Shown here piece after piece: positions 43,315 through 52,935 of a stretch of 64,000 nt of DNA (the first letter of the stretch is position 1; the number at the start of each line of letters is the position of its first letter). The DNA comes from JASFYU01 sp045046905. Its GTDB lineage: Bacteria; Bacteroidota; Bacteroidia; Flavobacteriales; Flavobacteriaceae. The stretch spans positions 1-64,000 of the forward strand of contig JASFYU010000064.1 in the NCBI GenBank assembly GCA_045046905.1, written 5' to 3'. Under the pieces are notes generated by a model that was not told the DNA's origin, ran no database searches, and saw nothing but the letters and a program-made list of their open reading frames with translations. A program made the position numbers and the translations under genes.

Positions 43315-44898
43315 TTAAATTAAAGGCAGTTTAATATAGAAAGTACTTCCCTTTCCATTTTCACTTTCAGCATAAACTTCACCTTGATGATCTTCTATTA
43401 TTTTTTTTACGTAAGCAAGGCCTAAGCCATGCCCTTTAACATTGTGTATATCCCCTGTATGTTCTCTATAGAATTTTTCAAAAACTCTTTTCAGTACAGA
43501 CTTGCTCATGCCAGTTCCCTGATCTTTTACCTTAACAATAATAAAATTTTGAACAACTTCAGTAGAAACATCAATTTTAGGTGCTTCTGTGGAATACTTC
43601 ATGGCATTATCCAAAATATTGACAATAACATTGGTAAAATGCATTTCATTGGCCAAAACTTCGGTTCTTTTAGCATCTAAATGCATCTGAACATAGCCGC
43701 CACGATCGGCCACAATAAGCTCAACATGCGTTATAGCATCTTGAATGATGTCATGAACATCGACTCTATCCTTGCGTATATCTAACTGGTTCTTTTCAAG
43801 TTGTGATATACGTAAAACGTTCTCGACCTGAGCATGCATACGTTTGTTCTCATCTCTTATTATCTGCAAGTAACGCAGCACCTTCTCGTTGTCATTTATA
43901 ATCTTCGGATTACGTATGGCCTCGACTGCCAAATTAATCGTTGCTATGGGGGTCTTAAACTCATGGGTCATATTATTTATGAAGTCAGACTTTATTTCCG
44001 AAATCTTTTTCTGCCTGAGCAATTGGTATATAGCCCCAGAGTATGCTACCATAATAACAAGCGTAAAGAGAAGCGATAAAATGGCCATCAGCGAAATTGA
44101 CTTCAGCAAAAAACGCTTCTTTGTAGGAAAAGAAAGCATTAGTGAAAAATTTGTCTCTCCTTCACTATCAACAAAAATAGGAGCTTTGTACAAGGTGCTT
44201 ATCCCAGGCTTGAACCGTTTAGATTTTACCTTGGTCGGCAAGCCATTACTGTACACACCATACTCATAATCAATGTCGATACCCCTATTTTCAAGTTCTC
44301 GGTTGAGCAATAACTCAATCTCTTGCTTTGAGACTCTCTTGTGAATGGGTACTCTTTTAGCATGTTCTCTAGAAACGTCTTCGAAGGCCGCTTTTTCAAT
44401 AGAACTCAGGCCCCCTATTTTTTCAATTCTCTGAAGAGGGCTTAATCGATACTCATTACCATCTATACCATAATCCTCTCTGAAAATCGCTGTCGTGCGC
44501 TTACTTGTGATATTTTTTATGGTCATGGAATCACTTCCATTTCCGTTATCAAAGAACGTAGATGCAATGTTATACTTCTCCTCTAGGATACCGTGAGAAT
44601 AAAACAGTATCTCATCTGAATTAACATCCCTATCGATAAACAGGAAGTTTTTATACCGAGATTCTATGGGGTCTGCACCAGCACTATCTATTACATTTAA
44701 AAATCTATCGGAATAATCTCTGATTTCTCTTTTGACAATTTTCTCAGTCACATTCATCAAAACCTCGTTGACAACAATAGAGAAACGAGCTGCATTGTCT
44801 TCTACAGATTTTTTTATCCAAAACATCTGAACAAAAATAATTCCTATTAATGAGAGGCTCATCAAAATCACCAACATCACAAATAACCTCTTATTCAT
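43315..44898 (-). CDS. rprX: Sensor histidine kinase RprX-like
   Basis: A 527-residue membrane kinase. TM1 at about 5-27 (LFVMLVILMSLSLIGIIFVQ), a periplasmic sensor of about 230 residues with no recognised domain, and TM2 at about 272-295 (SLMAILSLLFTLVIMVAYSG). HisKA with the phosphorylated His in NNMTHEFKTPIATINLAVEA. HATPase with N-box VIVNILDNAMKY and G boxes KDQGTGMS and KGHGLGLAYVKKI. It ends in ENGKGSTFYIKLPL. The gene precedes rprY by five bases and lies after coaE on the same strand, with an 80-base gap holding a palindrome. Confidence 0.94.
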   Translation of the reverse strand: MNKRLFVMLVILMSLSLIGIIFVQMFWIKKSVEDNAARFSIVVNEVLMNVTEKIVKREIRDYSDRFLNVIDSAGADPIESRYKNFLFIDRDVNSDEILFYSHGILEEKYNIASTFFDNGNGSDSMTIKNITSKRTTAIFREDYGIDGNEYRLSPLQRIEKIGGLSSIEKAAFEDVSREHAKRVPIHKRVSKQEIELLLNRELENRGIDIDYEYGVYSNGLPTKVKSKRFKPGISTLYKAPIFVDSEGETNFSLMLSFPTKKRFLLKSISLMAILSLLFTLVIMVAYSGAIYQLLRQKKISEIKSDFINNMTHEFKTPIATINLAVEAIRNPKIINDNEKVLRYLQIIRDENKRMHAQVENVLRISQLEKNQLDIRKDRVDVHDIIQDAITHVELIVADRGGYVQMHLDAKRTEVLANEMHFTNVIVNILDNAMKYSTEAPKIDVSTEVVQNFIIVKVKDQGTGMSKSVLKRVFEKFYREHTGDIHNVKGHGLGLAYVKKIIEDHQGEVYAESENGKGSTFYIKLPLI

Positions 44899-44952
44899 CT
44901 ACAAGTAAAATTAAAGATTTAACATTTAGAAAATCATAGGTTTAACCTAAAC

Positions 44953-44968
44953 TTAACAAAAATGTTAA
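44953..44968. promoter_or_regulatory. Palindrome upstream of rprX
   Basis: TTAACAAAAATGTTAA, six-base arms around AAAA, 55 bases before the rprX start in the coaE-rprX gap. It fits an OmpR-type operator or a weak element of the kinase promoter. Confidence 0.4.
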
Positions 44969-44977
44969 AGTCATGGT

Positions 44978-45565
44978 TTATCGACTATATTCAAGCAGGC
45001 GTTCATGTACCTTGACTATTTTTGATTTGGTTTTATCTAAATCTACATTCTCGATAACGAAATCGGACAAGGGTATTTTCTCAACATCTTTCCATTGACT
45101 GCCCATACGGGCCAATATATTCTCTTCTGTAGCAGTATCCCTTTTCACGATTCTGGCAATACGCACTTTAATGGGCGCTGTTACCAGAATAATCTTATCA
45201 TAACGCGCTACCGAAGAGTTTTCAAAAATAACTGCCGCTTCTTGTATAACATAGGAAGTGTTTTGTTTTCTCGCCCAAGACAAGAAATGCTTTCTCACTT
45301 CAGGGTGTACAATACCGTTCAATTCTCGAAGAAGGTTTTTATCATTGAAGATTTTAAACGCAATAAACTTCCGATTTATTTTTTTGTCTATATAAGCATC
45401 CTCTCCTAAAAGACTAATTACTGCCTTCCTAATCCTTTTTGAGTACTGCATCAGTATTTTCGCCTGTTTGTCAGAATTATATACGGGCACGCCCAATTCT
45501 GTAAACATTTTGCCTACAGTGGTCTTGCCACTACCTATACCTCCTGTCAAGCCTACGATTCTCAT
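44978..45565 (-). CDS. coaE: Dephospho-CoA kinase
   Basis: Last step of coenzyme A synthesis. 195 residues, with P-loop GLTGGIGSGKTTVGKMF at the N-terminus, SDKQAKILM, LNGIVHPEVRKHFLSWARK, and IQEAAVIFENSSVARYDKII, then RDTATEENILARMGSQW, all typical. The start overlaps the YbbR-gene end by four bases (ATGA), so translation is coupled. Organised as glycosyltransferase - ybbR - coaE, an order common in Flavobacteriia. Confidence 0.96.
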   Translation of the reverse strand: MRIVGLTGGIGSGKTTVGKMFTELGVPVYNSDKQAKILMQYSKRIRKAVISLLGEDAYIDKKINRKFIAFKIFNDKNLLRELNGIVHPEVRKHFLSWARKQNTSYVIQEAAVIFENSSVARYDKIILVTAPIKVRIARIVKRDTATEENILARMGSQWKDVEKIPLSDFVIENVDLDKTKSKIVKVHERLLEYSR

Positions 45566-46521
45566 TTCCTGTTTAAAATATACGCTACTTGATTTTCCAA
45601 TAAATTCGCACTAAACACCTTTTCGGGTATCATGCTAAGTTTCAAAAAAAGCATTTCTTCGGAACTATTTTCAGATATCTCGCTGTAATCTACGGTAATT
45701 TGAAAATCAGAACTGTCTAAAGCACTCAGTTCACTTAGTCTTGCTCTGCATAGCACAGAAACCCTATCGGGAAATGTCTTGATTTGCATGCCTTCGGGAA
45801 GGTTTATAACCTTGATTGGAACAGCGATGATTTTTTCTGAAAATCGAGAGACTCTACCTTGCACAGTTACCTGCGTAAAGGAAAAAGAGGTGTTTTTCAA
45901 TTCTTTAGCCTTGTAAAGTTTCACCTTGTGCGAAAAATCAGAAGTAAGACCACTCAAATCCAATTTTTCAGTTTGCACGTTTTCAATGGTATCTATTTCA
46001 TTCTTTGGCCCAGTGATGGTTATTATATCAGGTTCTACTTTCAAGGCCTCCTCCAAGAGGTGGTTTTGAGCAAAAATAAGTTGTACCCTGGTGATTACCG
46101 GAACCGTCTTTGAGCTTAGTTCGTAAAAATCAAAGAATAGCGTATCTCGTTCTATTTCTAAAAGCGTCATTGAACCTGATAGTTGCCTTTCAATTTGTTT
46201 TCTATACACATTGGGGGATATAAAATACCGTGAATTTCGTTTTTGAATCTGTGATAGATCAATTTTGATTTTCTTCTTCTTAATATTGAATCCTAAGAAT
46301 TTAAAACCCACAGCTTTCAACTTTACATCGACCTGGTCTTTTGAAGTCCTCTTGAGTAAAAAACGAGTAGGCACAGCTACATATTCCAAATCAAATGTAG
46401 TAGCACTGGTATAGGATTCCGATAATTTATTCATGAACCAGGCCAAAACAGAACACAGTAGAAATATCAAAAATAATTTGACCTTTCTTTTTTTAAGGGC
46501 TTTTTTGACTTTCTGTATCAC
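45562..46521 (-). CDS. YbbR-like domain protein
   Basis: A 319-residue protein with one N-terminal membrane helix (about 14-30, VKLFLIFLLCSVLAWFMN) and a large extracytoplasmic part of YbbR-like beta repeats, for instance TVPVITRVQLIFAQNHLLEE, EPDIITITGPKNEIDTIENV and VPIKVINLPEGMQIKTFPDR. YbbR domains occur next to cyclic-di-AMP synthase in Firmicutes; here it lies between the glycosyltransferase and coaE genes with 4-base overlaps on both sides. Role unknown; perhaps in envelope assembly. Confidence 0.88.
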   Translation of the reverse strand: MIQKVKKALKKRKVKLFLIFLLCSVLAWFMNKLSESYTSATTFDLEYVAVPTRFLLKRTSKDQVDVKLKAVGFKFLGFNIKKKKIKIDLSQIQKRNSRYFISPNVYRKQIERQLSGSMTLLEIERDTLFFDFYELSSKTVPVITRVQLIFAQNHLLEEALKVEPDIITITGPKNEIDTIENVQTEKLDLSGLTSDFSHKVKLYKAKELKNTSFSFTQVTVQGRVSRFSEKIIAVPIKVINLPEGMQIKTFPDRVSVLCRARLSELSALDSSDFQITVDYSEISENSSEEMLFLKLSMIPEKVFSANLLENQVAYILNRK

Positions 46522-47534
46522 TTTTCAATATTTGTCCTGAAAAATAGCTTGGGAAACAATTCTTCTGGTTTTCGTCTACTAAAGTTAAGCCAAAATGTGG
46601 ATTTCAGAAAGCCATAGCCATAACCCGCGAATTGAATACTTGTCGCCATTATAGATAATAACGCCACATAACCATTTTTGTTCTTCAAAAGAGAATTGAA
46701 AAAAATAAATCCGAAATAAATGAGGTAGATCAGTGTGGGTATATGTATGTTGAAAAACAAACCGATAATAGAAATTGCTAGACCCAAACAAAACAAGGTA
46801 GGAAACCAATAGGTAATCTTAGCCGTTTCGGGGTGCCATTTGTTAAGTATAGGTCGTACCATTCCGAACTTATTCACCTGCACAAAGAACTTAGTCAAAT
46901 CAATACGTCTCTTATGGTATACGAAAGCTTCAGGAATCAATTTAGTCTCATAGCCTTTGTTCCACAACCGAATGCTGAGGTCGGGATCTTCTCCAGGATG
47001 AATATTTCCGTAACCTTGTACATCTTCAAAGGCTTTCTTTGAAATGCCCATATTGAAACTTCTGGGCTGAAACTTACCCACGGCCATATTGTTTCCGCGA
47101 ATACCCCCTGTGGTCAATACTGAAGTCATAGCGTAGTTGATTGCCTTTTGAACATTTGAGAAAGAAGCATGTGCAGCATCTGGCCCACCGTAACAGTGCA
47201 CAAAATTCTCCAACAATGATTTCTCGACTTCGGTTAGATATTGCGGTGGCAACATACAATCCGAGTCTAGAACGATATAATAATTGCCTTTGGCCCTCAG
47301 CATTCCATAATTTCGAGAATCACCAGGACCCGAATTCGGTTTTTTATAATACGAAATAGAGAGTCTATCCTTAAATTCCTCAACTACAGCTTCGGCACTA
47401 TGGGCTGACCCATCCTCAACGATTACTATCTCATATGACGAAACATAGGTTTGCCGTAATAGACTATCTAGCAGCTCCCTAATTTCATCGGGTCGGTTAT
47501 AAACGGGAACAATAAAAGAGAATAATAGGCTCAT
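46518..47534 (-). CDS. Family 2 glycosyltransferase with C-terminal membrane helices
   Basis: A 338-residue enzyme. The N-terminal GT-A domain has FSFIVPVYNRPDEIRELLDS, EIVIVEDGS, the DxD-like DSDCMLPP, GGIRGNNMAVGKF, and HPGEDPDLSIRLWNKGYETK. Two to three membrane helices follow at about 245-305 (FCLGLAISIIGLFFNI). The acceptor is unknown; membrane-bound saccharide synthesis is likely. Start ATG at 47534 follows a 127-base gap to fabI. It is the first gene of a set of three with overlapping ends. Confidence 0.9.
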   Translation of the reverse strand: MSLLFSFIVPVYNRPDEIRELLDSLLRQTYVSSYEIVIVEDGSAHSAEAVVEEFKDRLSISYYKKPNSGPGDSRNYGMLRAKGNYYIVLDSDCMLPPQYLTEVEKSLLENFVHCYGGPDAAHASFSNVQKAINYAMTSVLTTGGIRGNNMAVGKFQPRSFNMGISKKAFEDVQGYGNIHPGEDPDLSIRLWNKGYETKLIPEAFVYHKRRIDLTKFFVQVNKFGMVRPILNKWHPETAKITYWFPTLFCLGLAISIIGLFFNIHIPTLIYLIYFGFIFFNSLLKNKNGYVALLSIMATSIQFAGYGYGFLKSTFWLNFSRRKPEELFPKLFFRTNIEK

Positions 47535-47661
47535 TGAATATCACGTAAGCATGGATCGATTCAAATTAGAATTGGTACTCTACTTTGCGTAAAACAAATC
47601 AATTAACATCTTACGGCTATTTGAAATTGCGCTTTAAAAGAGAATTATACCAATTTAACAT

Positions 47662-48474
47662 TTACTCCATAAAACGATCCATCACCTCTTGACTGACACC
47701 TGTACTTGAAAACCCTCCATCATGGAAGAGATTTTGCATGGTTACTTTTTTAGTCAGGTCTGAAAACAGTGAAACCGTATAATCCGCACAATCTTGGGCA
47801 GAGGCGTTTCCTAAGGGCGACATTTTTTCTGCATAATTAATAAAGCCATCAAATCCTTTTACGCCCAGACCTGCGGTGGTAGGTGTTGGCGACTGCGAGA
47901 TGGTATTTACCCTTACTTTCTTCTCCATTCCATAGAAATAGCCAAAACTTCGGGCTACAGACTCCAAGTACGCCTTATTATCGGCCATATCATTATAATC
48001 GGGGAAACTTCTTTGCGCCGCCATATAGGTCAAGGCCACGATACTGCCCCATTCATTCATCGCATCTGCTTTGAACAGGCTTTGCATTACTTTGTGAAAA
48101 GACAATGCCGAAACGTCCCAGCCTTTGGTCGTAAAATCATAATCCTCGTCCATATACGATCTGCCCTTACGCACATTGACCGACATACCGATGGAGTGGA
48201 GTACGAAATCGAGCTTACCCCCAAGAATCTCGACCGACCTGCTTACAAGAGTATTCAAATCTTCCTCATTGGTGGCATCGGCAGGTATAATTTCAGATCC
48301 TGTCTTTTCTGCCAACAATTTAATCTGTCCCATGCGCATGGCTATAGGTGCATTGGTCAACACAAAAGTGCCTCCTTCCTCATGTACCCGTTCTGCTGTT
48401 TTCCAAGCAATGGATTTTTCATCCAAAGCTCCAAAAATGATTCCTCTTTTTCCTTTTAGTAAATCGTACGCCAT
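47662..48474 (-). CDS. fabI: Enoyl-[acyl-carrier-protein] reductase (NADH)
   Basis: Last reductive step of the fatty-acid elongation cycle and target of triclosan. 270 residues. The Rossmann region reads GKRGIIFGALDEKSIAWKTA, VLHSIGMS, and the catalytic Tyr-x6-Lys lies in YNDMADNKAYLESVARSFGY. NTISQSPTPTTAGLGVKGFD and the C-terminal NLFHDGGFSSTGVS are typical for FabI. The ATG at 48474 (MAYDLLKGKRG) is preferred; one 30 bases upstream would add a basic tail. It follows recN after a 157-base gap with a 7-base hairpin at 48556-48577. Confidence 0.95.
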   Translation of the reverse strand: MAYDLLKGKRGIIFGALDEKSIAWKTAERVHEEGGTFVLTNAPIAMRMGQIKLLAEKTGSEIIPADATNEEDLNTLVSRSVEILGGKLDFVLHSIGMSVNVRKGRSYMDEDYDFTTKGWDVSALSFHKVMQSLFKADAMNEWGSIVALTYMAAQRSFPDYNDMADNKAYLESVARSFGYFYGMEKKVRVNTISQSPTPTTAGLGVKGFDGFINYAEKMSPLGNASAQDCADYTVSLFSDLTKKVTMQNLFHDGGFSSTGVSQEVMDRFME

Positions 48475-48631
48475 GTTCTTTTTTCTTTTAGTTGCTGCGG
48501 GCAAAGATATTAAAAATTAACAGGTAGAGACCGTTGTATGCACAAGAATAGATAAGGTCGAATGAAAACCTTCGACCACTTTTAAGCACTGGGCTCCAAA
48601 ATAGAATACTTGGGTCTTTCAATCTGAGATT

Positions 48632-50284
48632 CTAATTCAATAATTGCCTCGCATGTGCCATTGCAGATTCCGACAGTTTTTTACCCCCAAGCATTTCGGC
48701 CAACTCCACTACTCTTTGATCGAGATTCAATTCTTTCATTTTTGTGCGGGTCATATCCGCGTCTTCCTCTTTAAAAACCTTATAATGATGGTCGCCCTTT
48801 GAAGCCACTTGGGGTAAATGGGTAATTGAGAACACCTGCATAGTTCGACTCATTTCATGCATGATAACACCCATACGATTTGAGATCTCTCCTGAAACCC
48901 CGCTATCAATTTCATCGAACATCATGGTAGGCAGGTTCTCATATTTACCAAGTATAGCTTTTATAGTCAACATAATACGAGAAAGTTCACCTCCTGAAGC
49001 TACTTTCTTCAAGGTGCCAAATTCAGCTCCCTTATTGGCCGAAAAAAGAAAATCAAGATTATCTTTTCCATTGTTTTTAAAATCAGTGGCCGCATTTATA
49101 TTAATCTTAAATCTCGCATTAGGCATTCCCAAGGAAAGGAGACTTTCATCTAACTGCTGTTTTAAAACAGGAATTACCTTGTTTCGTCTTTTCCTTATTG
49201 AAATGGAAATCTGATCCAGTTTATCATGTTGCTTTGCCAACACTTCTTGCTTTGCCGCTATGACATCCTCAATATTTTCTGCTGCAATCACCTTCTCAGA
49301 CAACTCTTCTTTAATGGTCAACAGCTCTGAGACATCGCTGGCATTGTGTTTTTTTTGTAGATCATATAGCAATTGCAACTTTGAACTTACCTCGTCTAAC
49401 AGTTCTGGATTGGCCTCAATACCTTCCTCTAAAGACTGAAACACTTCGGCTATATCATCTAATTCAATACATACAGACTGTACTCGTTGGTGAAGTTCTG
49501 TATATTGATTACCAAAACCTGATAACTTACCAGACACTTGTTTCAAGTCTGCAAGAAGGTTTATCACCCCAACTTGCTCACCGTTCATTAGTTGAAACCC
49601 CTTTGAAAGTTGCTCCATAATATCCTCAACATTGCTCAGTTGGGCATGTTGAGTTTCTAGCTCTTCGAGTATTCCTTCTTTTAAGGGCGCTTTTTCAAGC
49701 TCCTCGAATAAAAAAGAATTGTAGTCTAGCTCTTTAGTGGTGTTTTTTTGAAAATCAATAAGGCGATGTAATTCCTGTGAAGTATTGTGATAGACCGATA
49801 ATCTATTGGAATAGTCGGCCAACATCACTTTATTATCTGCCAAGGCATCGATTACCTTCAATTGAAAATCAGTATTCGCCAACAGCAAGGTTTGATGCTG
49901 CGAATGCACATCAATCAAACTGTTCCCTAGTTTAGAAAGCACGTCTAAAGTTACCGGGGTGTCATTTATGAACGCTCTCGATTTACCACTGGGAAGAATT
50001 TCTCGACGTATGATAGTCTTGTGCTCATAATCTAGGTCGTTATCAGAGAAAAAAGACTTGAGCTGATATTTTTCAATGTCAAATTCTACTTCAATAATAC
50101 ACTTCTGCTCTTTGTTTCGTAACGATGTTAAATCGGCACGTTTTCCTAAAACCAGTGAAAGCCCCCCTAATAAAATAGATTTACCTGCACCTGTTTCTCC
50201 TGTAATCACCGTAAACCCTTTCGTAAACGAAACGGCTAAATGGTCAATAAGGGCATAATTTTTTATGGAAAGGCTTGTCAGCAA
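48632..50284 (-). CDS. recN: DNA repair protein RecN
   Basis: SMC-like ATPase for double-strand-break repair, 550 residues. Walker A ITGETGAGKSILLGGLSLVL lies at about 28-47. A long coiled coil (about 150-370) has Leu heptads. The signature is KVASGGELSRIMLTIKAI and the Walker B MMFDEIDSGVSGE, followed by FSITHLPQVASKGDHHYKVFK. Located last in the bamD-omega-coaBC-DUF4835-recN cluster. A 215-base spacer separates it from the DUF4835 gene, so it may also have its own promoter. Confidence 0.96.
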   Translation of the reverse strand: MLTSLSIKNYALIDHLAVSFTKGFTVITGETGAGKSILLGGLSLVLGKRADLTSLRNKEQKCIIEVEFDIEKYQLKSFFSDNDLDYEHKTIIRREILPSGKSRAFINDTPVTLDVLSKLGNSLIDVHSQHQTLLLANTDFQLKVIDALADNKVMLADYSNRLSVYHNTSQELHRLIDFQKNTTKELDYNSFLFEELEKAPLKEGILEELETQHAQLSNVEDIMEQLSKGFQLMNGEQVGVINLLADLKQVSGKLSGFGNQYTELHQRVQSVCIELDDIAEVFQSLEEGIEANPELLDEVSSKLQLLYDLQKKHNASDVSELLTIKEELSEKVIAAENIEDVIAAKQEVLAKQHDKLDQISISIRKRRNKVIPVLKQQLDESLLSLGMPNARFKININAATDFKNNGKDNLDFLFSANKGAEFGTLKKVASGGELSRIMLTIKAILGKYENLPTMMFDEIDSGVSGEISNRMGVIMHEMSRTMQVFSITHLPQVASKGDHHYKVFKEEDADMTRTKMKELNLDQRVVELAEMLGGKKLSESAMAHARQLLN

Positions 50285-50499
50285 AGTATCTTAATATTGA
50301 TATTCACTGTAAAGATAATTGATATTATACTGAAGTGGTTTAAACTTTTTAAAAACAGCTAAAAAATTGGAGTTTTGTCCCCATATATTGTCTTTTTATT
50401 GCCCTAAGCCCTATTATGCGGCTGTAAAAAGCTTGCATCTGGCTATAAAACCATCTCTCGATAGCTATCTAATTCGCTTCACTGAAAAAAAAATAGAAC

Positions 50500-51387
50500 T
50501 CAATATTTTATTTCATTCCATGTACTCGAATACAAGGGTGCAATACTGTTCAAGGTTTCCTTGAGCTTTACAATATCTACCTTGGGGCCATCTGAGAAAA
50601 TATTGCGGATTTCATCGGATTTGGCATCAAAAAAGGTCTGTACTAAAAACGCATTGGGCCTGCGCTTCATCATGGTTTTAAAAAGATTCATAGTTCCTGC
50701 GATAACCTGTTTTCCGGTGCTATTGTTATCACCTAAAATATCTAAGCCTTTTCTGTGATAGTTGTACATGGCCACTCGGTATTCACGATAAGTGTTCGAC
50801 AATAGGTTATCAATCAATTCAAATCGACTACGGTCACTTGATTGGCTCCATCCAACTGAATTGCTTCCCTGTGCCTGTGTTACTATCTTTTGTGCGGTTC
50901 TAAAAAAATCATTCCCTCCTTCAAGCGCAAAAGTATCTGCATCCAATCCTAAAATCAGATATGCATAGTATGCCACGATACTTACAAGATTTGATTCATA
51001 TACGTTCTCGTTGAAAATAAGTGGCTGAAATTCTATGTATTCAAAACTTACCTGATTATCCTTATAATTAAAGATTGGGGTTTCATAGGAGGTGTTGAAG
51101 ACAGTCCTCGAAGATTGTATTTGCAAGGTTCCCTTAAAGCGGTTTGATTGATACTCGGTAATGGTGATAAACATTTGTGCATTTACACGCTCATTCTCTC
51201 TATATACCCTATTGCTCCACTTATTTTTGTTCACAAAATCATTGAGCGAACGCTCCAAAGTTCTGAATATCTGTTGGTTTGTCTGAGAGACTTGATCAGA
51301 GTTTACAGTGACCACACAATTCAGCTCCTGTGCGCTCAAGGAGGTGGAAAAAACTAGACATACTATTGCAATTAAAGTCTTACGCAT
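50500..51387 (-). CDS. DUF4835 family protein
   Basis: A 295-residue exported protein with a Sec signal (about 1-19, cut after LSAQ). ELNCVVTVNSDQVSQTNQQI, VNAQMFITITEYQSNRFKGT and YYAYLILGLDADTFALEGG match the DUF4835 family found only in Bacteroidota and consistently next to coaBC and recN. Function unknown; the beta-rich N-terminal and helical C-terminal halves suggest a periplasmic factor for envelope biogenesis. It overlaps the end of coaBC by eight bases, so translation is coupled. Confidence 0.9.
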   Translation of the reverse strand: MRKTLIAIVCLVFSTSLSAQELNCVVTVNSDQVSQTNQQIFRTLERSLNDFVNKNKWSNRVYRENERVNAQMFITITEYQSNRFKGTLQIQSSRTVFNTSYETPIFNYKDNQVSFEYIEFQPLIFNENVYESNLVSIVAYYAYLILGLDADTFALEGGNDFFRTAQKIVTQAQGSNSVGWSQSSDRSRFELIDNLLSNTYREYRVAMYNYHRKGLDILGDNNSTGKQVIAGTMNLFKTMMKRRPNAFLVQTFFDAKSDEIRNIFSDGPKVDIVKLKETLNSIAPLYSSTWNEIKY

Positions 51388-52585
51388 TGAGTCTTTCGAT
51401 AATTTTATTTAAAATATCAGTGGCAACAGCTGCCTTTGTTTTTAAATCAAACGGTTTTATCTGTAAATTCTTATCTATAAATGTTATTTTATTCGTATCC
51501 TTTCCGAAACCCGCTCCGGCATCATTCAGTGAATTGAGAATTATAGCATCCAAATTCTTTTTTTTAAGTTTGCCTTTTGCATTTTCCAGTTCATTTTCGG
51601 TCTCTAAGGCAAACCCGGCCAAATACTGACTTTCTTTCTTTTCCCCAAGAGAATGTAAAATATCTTTATTCTTTACAAGTTCAATAGAGAATCGATTTTC
51701 TTTCTTTTTTATTTTCTGATTGGCGATTGATGCAGGTCTATAATCTGCTACGGCAGCAGCGCATATAACAATGTCTGCTTTACTATAGTGAAGATGGGTC
51801 ATTTCATACATTTCATCACCAGAAACAACAGCTACAAGGGTAATCAGGTCATGTTGTATTGAGAGGTGTGTAGGGCCAGAGATTAGCGTTACTTCGGCAC
51901 CCATATTGGCTGCTGCTTTCGCCAATTCATACCCCATTAATCCAGAGGAATGGTTTCCAATATATCGAACAGGGTCAATAGCTTCATAGGTGGGCCCGGC
52001 GGTAATCAGCACTTTTTTACCAGACAGGGGCAAGCCCTTTGCCAGATATTCATTGATAAACTGAACAATATCCTCGGGCTCCGCCATTCTACCTTCACCA
52101 TGAAGTCCGCTTGCCAGTTCACCGGATACTGCAGGAATCATATTATTTCCGAAAGATTGTAATTTTTCAAAAGAAGCTTTTGTAGATGGGTGCCTATACA
52201 TATCAAGATCCATCGCGGGCGCAAAGAAAACGGGGCATTTCGCAGACAGGTAGCTTGCCAAAAGCAGATTATCACAGGAGCCGTTTGCCATTTTTGACAA
52301 GGTATTTGCAGTTGCGGGTGCTATAAGCATCAAATCGGCCCAAAGGCCTAATTCTACATGATTGTTCCAATCAGTACTCCCATGCTCCTTTTTTACAAAT
52401 GAGGAAAGAACTGGGTTTTTTGAAAGTGCGGCCAGACTAAGTGGAGAAACAAAAGAGCTAGCACTTTCTGTCAAAACAACTTTAACGTCCGCGCCAGTTT
52501 TTATCAATAAACGAACAAGAAAGGTAGTCTTGTATGCGGCAATTCCTCCGGTAATACCTAAAAGGATGTTTTTACCTCTCAACAT
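51380..52585 (-). CDS. coaBC: Bifunctional phosphopantothenoylcysteine decarboxylase/synthetase
   Basis: Two steps of coenzyme A synthesis on one chain of 401 residues. The CoaC flavoprotein half (1-180) has GITGGIAAYKTTFLVRLL, the N-H-VELG block with the catalytic His in DWNNHVELGLWADLM, PATANTLSKMANGSCDNLL, and PAMDLDMY. The CoaB half (190-401) has GKKVLITAGPTYEAIDPVRY and IGNHSSGLMGYELAKAA, then AAAVADYRP and KDILHSLG. It follows the omega gene closely and runs into the DUF4835 gene. Confidence 0.96.
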   Translation of the reverse strand: MLRGKNILLGITGGIAAYKTTFLVRLLIKTGADVKVVLTESASSFVSPLSLAALSKNPVLSSFVKKEHGSTDWNNHVELGLWADLMLIAPATANTLSKMANGSCDNLLLASYLSAKCPVFFAPAMDLDMYRHPSTKASFEKLQSFGNNMIPAVSGELASGLHGEGRMAEPEDIVQFINEYLAKGLPLSGKKVLITAGPTYEAIDPVRYIGNHSSGLMGYELAKAAANMGAEVTLISGPTHLSIQHDLITLVAVVSGDEMYEMTHLHYSKADIVICAAAVADYRPASIANQKIKKKENRFSIELVKNKDILHSLGEKKESQYLAGFALETENELENAKGKLKKKNLDAIILNSLNDAGAGFGKDTNKITFIDKNLQIKPFDLKTKAAVATDILNKIIERLNA

Positions 52586-52590
52586 ACTGT

Positions 52591-52923
52591 TTACCCGTCT
52601 TTCTCAGTGTTCCTGTGGTAAATTTTATCATTTAACCATTCCTCAACAGCCATCGCATGAGGTTTTGGCAATTTCTCATAGAACTTAGATACTTCGATCT
52701 GTTCTTTGTTTTCGAAAATCTCTTCTAAACTATCGCTATAGGTAGCAAACTCTTCTAACTTCTCTAGAAGTTCTTTTTTAATTTCAGAATTAATCTGAAC
52801 GGCCCTTTTCGCTGTTATTGAAATAGCCTCGTATATATTTCCTGTTCTCTGGTCAAACTCATTTTTATTAATGGTTTTCGTAGAAACAGAAGCTTTGGAA
52901 TTTTTTAAATCGTTCATATTCAT
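52591..52923 (-). CDS. rpoZ: DNA-directed RNA polymerase omega/Rpb6-type subunit
   Basis: A 110-residue protein of the Bacteroidota omega (Rpb6) family. The core NIYEAISITAKRAVQINSEI is the conserved helix that clamps the beta-prime C-terminus. The C-terminal half is specific to the phylum (EKLPKPHAMAVEEWLNDKI). It assists RNA polymerase assembly. Starts at either Met 1 or Met 3 are possible. The gene lies five bases before coaBC and 12 bases after bamD, as is usual in Flavobacteriia. Confidence 0.88.
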   Translation of the reverse strand: MNMNDLKNSKASVSTKTINKNEFDQRTGNIYEAISITAKRAVQINSEIKKELLEKLEEFATYSDSLEEIFENKEQIEVSKFYEKLPKPHAMAVEEWLNDKIYHRNTEKDG

Positions 52924-52935
52924 AATGACAGGTAT

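Noticed and set aside
48556..48577. GGTCGAA...TTCGACC hairpin between recN and fabI
   Set aside because: Seven base pairs without a clear T-run; may be a weak terminator or chance, so it is mentioned only with fabI.
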